From contig CAZWXD010000017.1 in the NCBI GenBank assembly GCA_964638035.1, forward strand, positions 1 to 64,000: a stretch of 64,000 nucleotides of DNA. The letters run 5' to 3'. This stretch comes from JAGGAG01 sp964638035. Its GTDB lineage: Bacteria > Gemmatimonadota > Gemmatimonadetes > Gemmatimonadales > GWC2-71-9. Below are positions 60,763 through 64,000 of this stretch, piece after piece (position 1 is the stretch's first letter; each line of letters starts with the position of its first letter). The position numbers and the translations under genes were made by a program. The notes beneath the pieces were generated by a model. It was not told where the DNA came from, ran no database searches, and was given only the letters and a program-made list of their open reading frames with translations.

Positions 60763-62156
60763 AGCCCCAGCACCTCGAGCCGTACGCCGACGTCCTCGAG
60801 ACCGTTGGCTGGACCCCGCTCATCCGGCTCGCCCGCATCGGCGCCGGGATCCGCACCCCCGTCTACGGCAAGGCGGAGTATGCCAATCCCGGTGGCTCGG
60901 TGAAGGACCGCATCGGCCTCGCGATGATCGAGGCCGCGGAGCGCGCCGGCGAGCTCAGGCCCGGCGGCACCATCGTCGAGGGCACGAGCGGCAACACCGG
61001 CGTGGGCCTCGCGATGGCCGCCGCCCTCCGGGGCTACCGCTGCATCTTCACCATGCCCGACAAGATGTCGCAGGAGAAGGTGCGCCTCCTCCGGGCGTAC
61101 GGCGCCGAGGTGGTCATCACGCCCACGGCGGTGCCGCCGGACCATCCCGACAACTACATCATGAAGGCGAAGCAGATCGTGCACGACACGCCCGGTGCGA
61201 TCCTCGCCAACCAGCACTACAACCAGGTCAACCCCGAGGCGCACTACGCCACCACGGGGCCCGAGGTCTGGCAGCAGACCGGTGGCAGGGTCACCCATTT
61301 CGTGGCGGGTGCCGGGACCGGCGGCACGATCAGCGGAGCCGGCAAGTACCTGAAGGAGCGGCGGGCGGGCATCCGCATCATCGCCGGCGACCCGGTCGGC
61401 TCGCTCCTCACCGACTACGCGCGAACCGGCGTGATGGAAGCCGGCGCCGGTGCGCCGTACAAGGTGGAAGGCGTGGGCGGCGACAAGGTCTCGACTACCA
61501 CCTGGTTCGACGTGATCGACGAGTGGCGGCAGGTGAGCGACCGCGCGGCGATGATGATGGCGCGGCGCCTGGCGCGGGAGGAGGGCATCCTCGTGGGCGG
61601 GTCGGCGGGCCTCAACGTGGCGGTGGCGCTCGAGGTCGCCCGCGAGCTCGACGACCCTGCGGCGTGTGTCGTCACCATCCTCTGCGACACCGGCGAGCGC
61701 TACCTCTCCAAGGTGTTTGACGACGACTGGATGCAGGAGAACCAGCTCCTCGAGCGGCCCCAGGCCACGGTGGAGCAACTTCTCCTCCGGCGCCGGCAGG
61801 CGACCGCGCCATCGCTCGTGCAGGTGGCGCCGGCCGCGGCGGTGCGCCAGGCGCTGAACCTCATGGGCAGCTATGAAGTGAGCCAGATCCCCGTCATCGA
61901 CGAAGGTGAGGCCGTCGGCTCGCTGGTGGAGAGCAGCCTGATGACGCGGGCCCTGGCCCAACCCGCCCTGCTCGACCGGCCGGTTCGCGAGGTCATGGAG
62001 GCGCCGTTCCCCGTCGTGGAGCACAACTTCCCCACCGATCGCCTGGCGCCGATGCTCACGCGGGAGAATCCCGCGGCCCTGGTGCGAAAGGATGGGGAGC
62101 TGATCGGGATCGTGAGCCGGTACGACGTGCTGCAGCAGCTGATTGGAACGCGATAG
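60759..62156 (+). CDS. cbs: Cystathionine beta-synthase / cysteine synthase with CBS domain pair
   Basis: The 465-residue PLP enzyme condenses serine (or an activated serine) with homocysteine or sulfide. PLP Lys49 is in NPGGSVKDR; EGTSGNTGVG and GAGTGGTISGAGKYL bind substrate and cofactor phosphate. The C-terminal CBS pair (about 345-465: VRQALNLMGSYEVSQIPVIDEGEAVG, GIVSRYDVLQQL) is a probable nucleotide or SAM sensor. AhcY at the window start makes its likely substrate homocysteine. The choice between the two activities cannot be made from sequence alone. Confidence 0.93.
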   Translation: MKPQHLEPYADVLETVGWTPLIRLARIGAGIRTPVYGKAEYANPGGSVKDRIGLAMIEAAERAGELRPGGTIVEGTSGNTGVGLAMAAALRGYRCIFTMPDKMSQEKVRLLRAYGAEVVITPTAVPPDHPDNYIMKAKQIVHDTPGAILANQHYNQVNPEAHYATTGPEVWQQTGGRVTHFVAGAGTGGTISGAGKYLKERRAGIRIIAGDPVGSLLTDYARTGVMEAGAGAPYKVEGVGGDKVSTTTWFDVIDEWRQVSDRAAMMMARRLAREEGILVGGSAGLNVAVALEVARELDDPAACVVTILCDTGERYLSKVFDDDWMQENQLLERPQATVEQLLLRRRQATAPSLVQVAPAAAVRQALNLMGSYEVSQIPVIDEGEAVGSLVESSLMTRALAQPALLDRPVREVMEAPFPVVEHNFPTDRLAPMLTRENPAALVRKDGELIGIVSRYDVLQQLIGTR

Positions 62157-62176
62157 GCAGGAGAGCAGGGTTCCCC

Positions 62177-63199
62177 ATGCGCATCACCGTCCTGACCGGC
62201 GGCACCTCCTCCGAGCGCGATGTCGCCCTGGCCTCCGCCGTGCAGGTTATTGCGGCCCTGCGCAGTTGTGGACACCAGGTCGCCGCCGTGGATACGGCGC
62301 GGGGCTTCATTCCCGAGGCCGACGAGGCCCGCCTCCTGTCGGCCGCTGTCGGTGTGGCACCCCCCTCGGGTGACTCCCTGGCGGCGCTGCGGCACGGCCT
62401 GCAGCTCACGGCCCTGGCCAGCCTGGAGGCGGTGCGGGAAGCCGAGGTCCTCTTCCTCGCCCTGCACGGCGGCCAGGGCGAAGACGGCACCATCCAGACC
62501 ATCCTCGACATGATCGGGGTCCCCTACACGGGGAGCGGCCCCCTCGGCAGCGGGATGGCCATGGACAAGGACATCTCCAAGCACCTCTTCCGCCAGGCCA
62601 ACGTGCCGACGGCCGACTGGCTCATGGCCCCCGCCAGCGCTCGCGAGGCGGGCGACCGGCTGGGATGGCCCCTGGTGGTCAAGCCCTCCAAGCAGGGATC
62701 GACCGTGGGGCTCACGGTGGTGCGGCAACCCGCCGACTTCGACCGGGCGGTCGAGGAGGCCTTTCGACACGATGACGAGGTGATGGTCGAGGCCTTCGTC
62801 CCGGGACGGGAGTTGACTGTCGGGATCCTCGACGGGCAGGCCCTTGCAGTGGGGGAAATCATCCCCCGGCACGAGATTTTCGACTACGAATGCAAGTACA
62901 CGCCGGGCATGTCCGAGGAGATCTTCCCCGCCGACCTTCCCGGCAGCATCATGGAGGAGTGCAGGACGCTCGGTGTGGCGGCACACCGGGCCCTGAAGCT
63001 GGGGGGATACTCGCGGGCCGACTTTCGCTTGACACCTTCGGGCCACCTCTCCTGTTTAGAGGTGAACACCCTCCCGGGGATGACGGCCACCAGCCTCCTG
63101 CCCCAGTCGGCACGTGCCGCGGGCATCGAGTTCCCGCTGTTGTGCGAGCGGATCTGCCAGGCCGCGCTCGCACCGGGCGGGACGCAGCGTACCACGTAA
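62177..63199 (+). CDS. ddl: D-alanine--D-alanine ligase
   Basis: A 340-residue ATP-grasp ligase of peptidoglycan synthesis. It shows the start RITVLTGGTSSERDVALASA, HGGQGEDGTIQ, WPLVVKPSKQGSTVGL (ATP Lys), YECKYTPGMSEE (substrate loop) and EVNTLPGMTATSLLPQ with the metal-binding Glu and Asn. The length is standard and every motif is present. AGGAG lies 11 bases before the ATG. It follows cbs by 20 bases and precedes the rhomboid gene by 16, probably one transcript. Confidence 0.96.
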   Translation: MRITVLTGGTSSERDVALASAVQVIAALRSCGHQVAAVDTARGFIPEADEARLLSAAVGVAPPSGDSLAALRHGLQLTALASLEAVREAEVLFLALHGGQGEDGTIQTILDMIGVPYTGSGPLGSGMAMDKDISKHLFRQANVPTADWLMAPASAREAGDRLGWPLVVKPSKQGSTVGLTVVRQPADFDRAVEEAFRHDDEVMVEAFVPGRELTVGILDGQALAVGEIIPRHEIFDYECKYTPGMSEEIFPADLPGSIMEECRTLGVAAHRALKLGGYSRADFRLTPSGHLSCLEVNTLPGMTATSLLPQSARAAGIEFPLLCERICQAALAPGGTQRTT

Positions 63200-63215
63200 G
63201 CAGCAGGAAGGGGCC

Positions 63216-64000
63216 ATGCAGGCATTGACCCACCCGCGCGTGACACCATGGGTGCTCCGGATCGGCCTCGCCAACGTGGTCGCGCTGCTGCTGCTCGAGA
63301 CGGTCTTCATCTCGCCCACGCTCCACCAGTCGCTCGCATTCGACCCCGCCACGGCGGGCCGGGCACCGTGGACGATCCTCACCTACATGTTCGTGCACGC
63401 CGACCTGCTCCACCTGCTGCTGAACGTGGGCATGCTCTACCTGTTCGGCTGCCAGCTGGAGGCGCGGCTCTCGCAGGACGGCCGCTACCCGGCGCGATTC
63501 CCGCTCCTCTACCTCTACTGCGGCATCGGGGCGGCGATCTTCACGCTGCTCTTCCACCGGGTGGCGCCGGTGCACCCCTTCGTGGGCGCGTCTGGTGCCG
63601 TGCTGGGCGTGATGGTGGGGCTCGCCATGGTGGCGCCCGAGGCGGAGGTAGTGGGCGGCATCAACGCGCGCACCCTGGCGGCGTGGATCGTCGGCTTCAA
63701 CGTGGTCATGGCACTGCCGTTCCTGCCGTTCCGCTCCGGCATCGCCTACGAGGCGCATGTGGGCGGGGCCCTGGCCGGCTACCTGTATTTCCGGCTGCAG
63801 CAGTTCCGCCCCGAGCCGGTGCCCCCGCCTCGCCGCGCCGCCCAGCGCCCGGTGATGGTCCAGCCCGGCGCGGCCGAGATGGAACGGCCCGAGGGCGCCA
63901 CGCCGGCGGCATCGCCACGGCAGTCCCGGCACCCCGAGCCCGATCCGACCGCCCGCGAAATGGACCGCGTGCTCGACAAGATCAGTGCCCAGGGCATGGC
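63216..64000 (+). CDS. Rhomboid-family intramembrane serine protease (3' end outside window)
   Basis: At least 261 residues are visible; the frame is open at the window edge. There are about six transmembrane helices. Motifs are FVHADLLHLLLNVGMLYLFG (His and Asn of the oxyanion region), GASGAVLGV (catalytic Ser in GxSG) and AHVGGALAGYLY (catalytic His). After the last helix comes a Pro/Arg-rich cytosolic tail ending in REMDRVLDKISAQGM, the beginning of a short C-terminal module often found on such rhomboids. AGGAAGG precedes the ATG. Confidence 0.94.
   Translation, partial: MQALTHPRVTPWVLRIGLANVVALLLLETVFISPTLHQSLAFDPATAGRAPWTILTYMFVHADLLHLLLNVGMLYLFGCQLEARLSQDGRYPARFPLLYLYCGIGAAIFTLLFHRVAPVHPFVGASGAVLGVMVGLAMVAPEAEVVGGINARTLAAWIVGFNVVMALPFLPFRSGIAYEAHVGGALAGYLYFRLQQFRPEPVPPPRRAAQRPVMVQPGAAEMERPEGATPAASPRQSRHPEPDPTAREMDRVLDKISAQGM

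Overview
The window looks like a piece of a Gemmatimonadota chromosome (inference from gene content, not from a marker gene). The DNA is GC-rich throughout. It carries three Ser/Thr kinases with C-terminal TPR regions, one of them translationally coupled to an ECF sigma factor of the Sig-70_X6 type. There are also many small secreted or lipoprotein genes, several DinB-fold proteins and c-type cytochromes. I count 56 protein genes and one tRNA, with no rRNA, IS element, prophage or CRISPR array. Coding density is very high: no gene-free stretch exceeds 300 bases, and many neighbours share 4-base ATGA or GTGA overlaps.

Layout. 1-826: end of ahcY. 974-2221: OmpA-like envelope protein. 2232-9745 (minus): DinB protein, phospholipase-D/cardiolipin synthase, M1 aminopeptidase lipoprotein, small membrane protein, HEAT-like protein and HD-GYP protein. 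9804-11766 (minus): YbaY-like lipoprotein, unknown lipoprotein and M28 peptidase. 11858-14329 (plus): TPR protein and EEP-family lipoprotein, closed by a strong bidirectional terminator. 14388-17322 (minus): DinB protein and Tag glycosylase, then a DUF3052-like protein, alkyltransferase-like protein, lipoprotein and aquaporin. 17367-18653: orphan PurD-like ATP-grasp enzyme. 18696-20627: soluble kinase-TPR. 20693-22621: ABC-F ATPase. 22643-28860 (minus): a tightly packed five-gene run of membrane kinase, AlkD-like repair protein, TerB-like protein, PQQ alcohol dehydrogenase and cytochrome c. 28920-32443: DUF4112 protein, CYTH-like protein, a frameshifted CYTH-Ppx/GppA gene and a DinB protein.

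32494-33968: secreted protein and diheme cytochrome. 33973-38296 (minus): MATE transporter, Vgb-like propeller, heme oxygenase and THUMP-domain RNA methyltransferase. 38366-41694: sigma factor and kinase. 41788-43539: two hydrolases, convergent. 43772-43844: tRNA-Phe. 43935-49527 (plus): upp, beta-CASP nuclease, YdcF-like protein and a paired M16 peptidase system. 49553-52279 (minus): PAS-GGDEF-EAL protein. 52312-57360 (plus): Nudix hydrolase, a holA-SPOR fusion and mutS. 57367-60283 (minus): small unknown protein and HrpB helicase. 60358-64000 (plus): TonB-C lipoprotein, cystathionine beta-synthase, Ddl and a rhomboid protease cut by the window end.

Most striking points: (1) a TANNNT hexamer sits 5-7 bases before the start codon of ten non-coupled genes, which looks like a widespread leaderless-mRNA promoter; (2) a CYTH-Ppx/GppA fusion is broken by what looks like one extra base; (3) DNA polymerase III delta is fused in frame to a signal-anchor/SPOR protein; (4) a PQQ dehydrogenase with the lanthanide-type Asp pair sits in a kinase-led operon; (5) an 8-base tandem repeat lies directly against a promoter -10 box.
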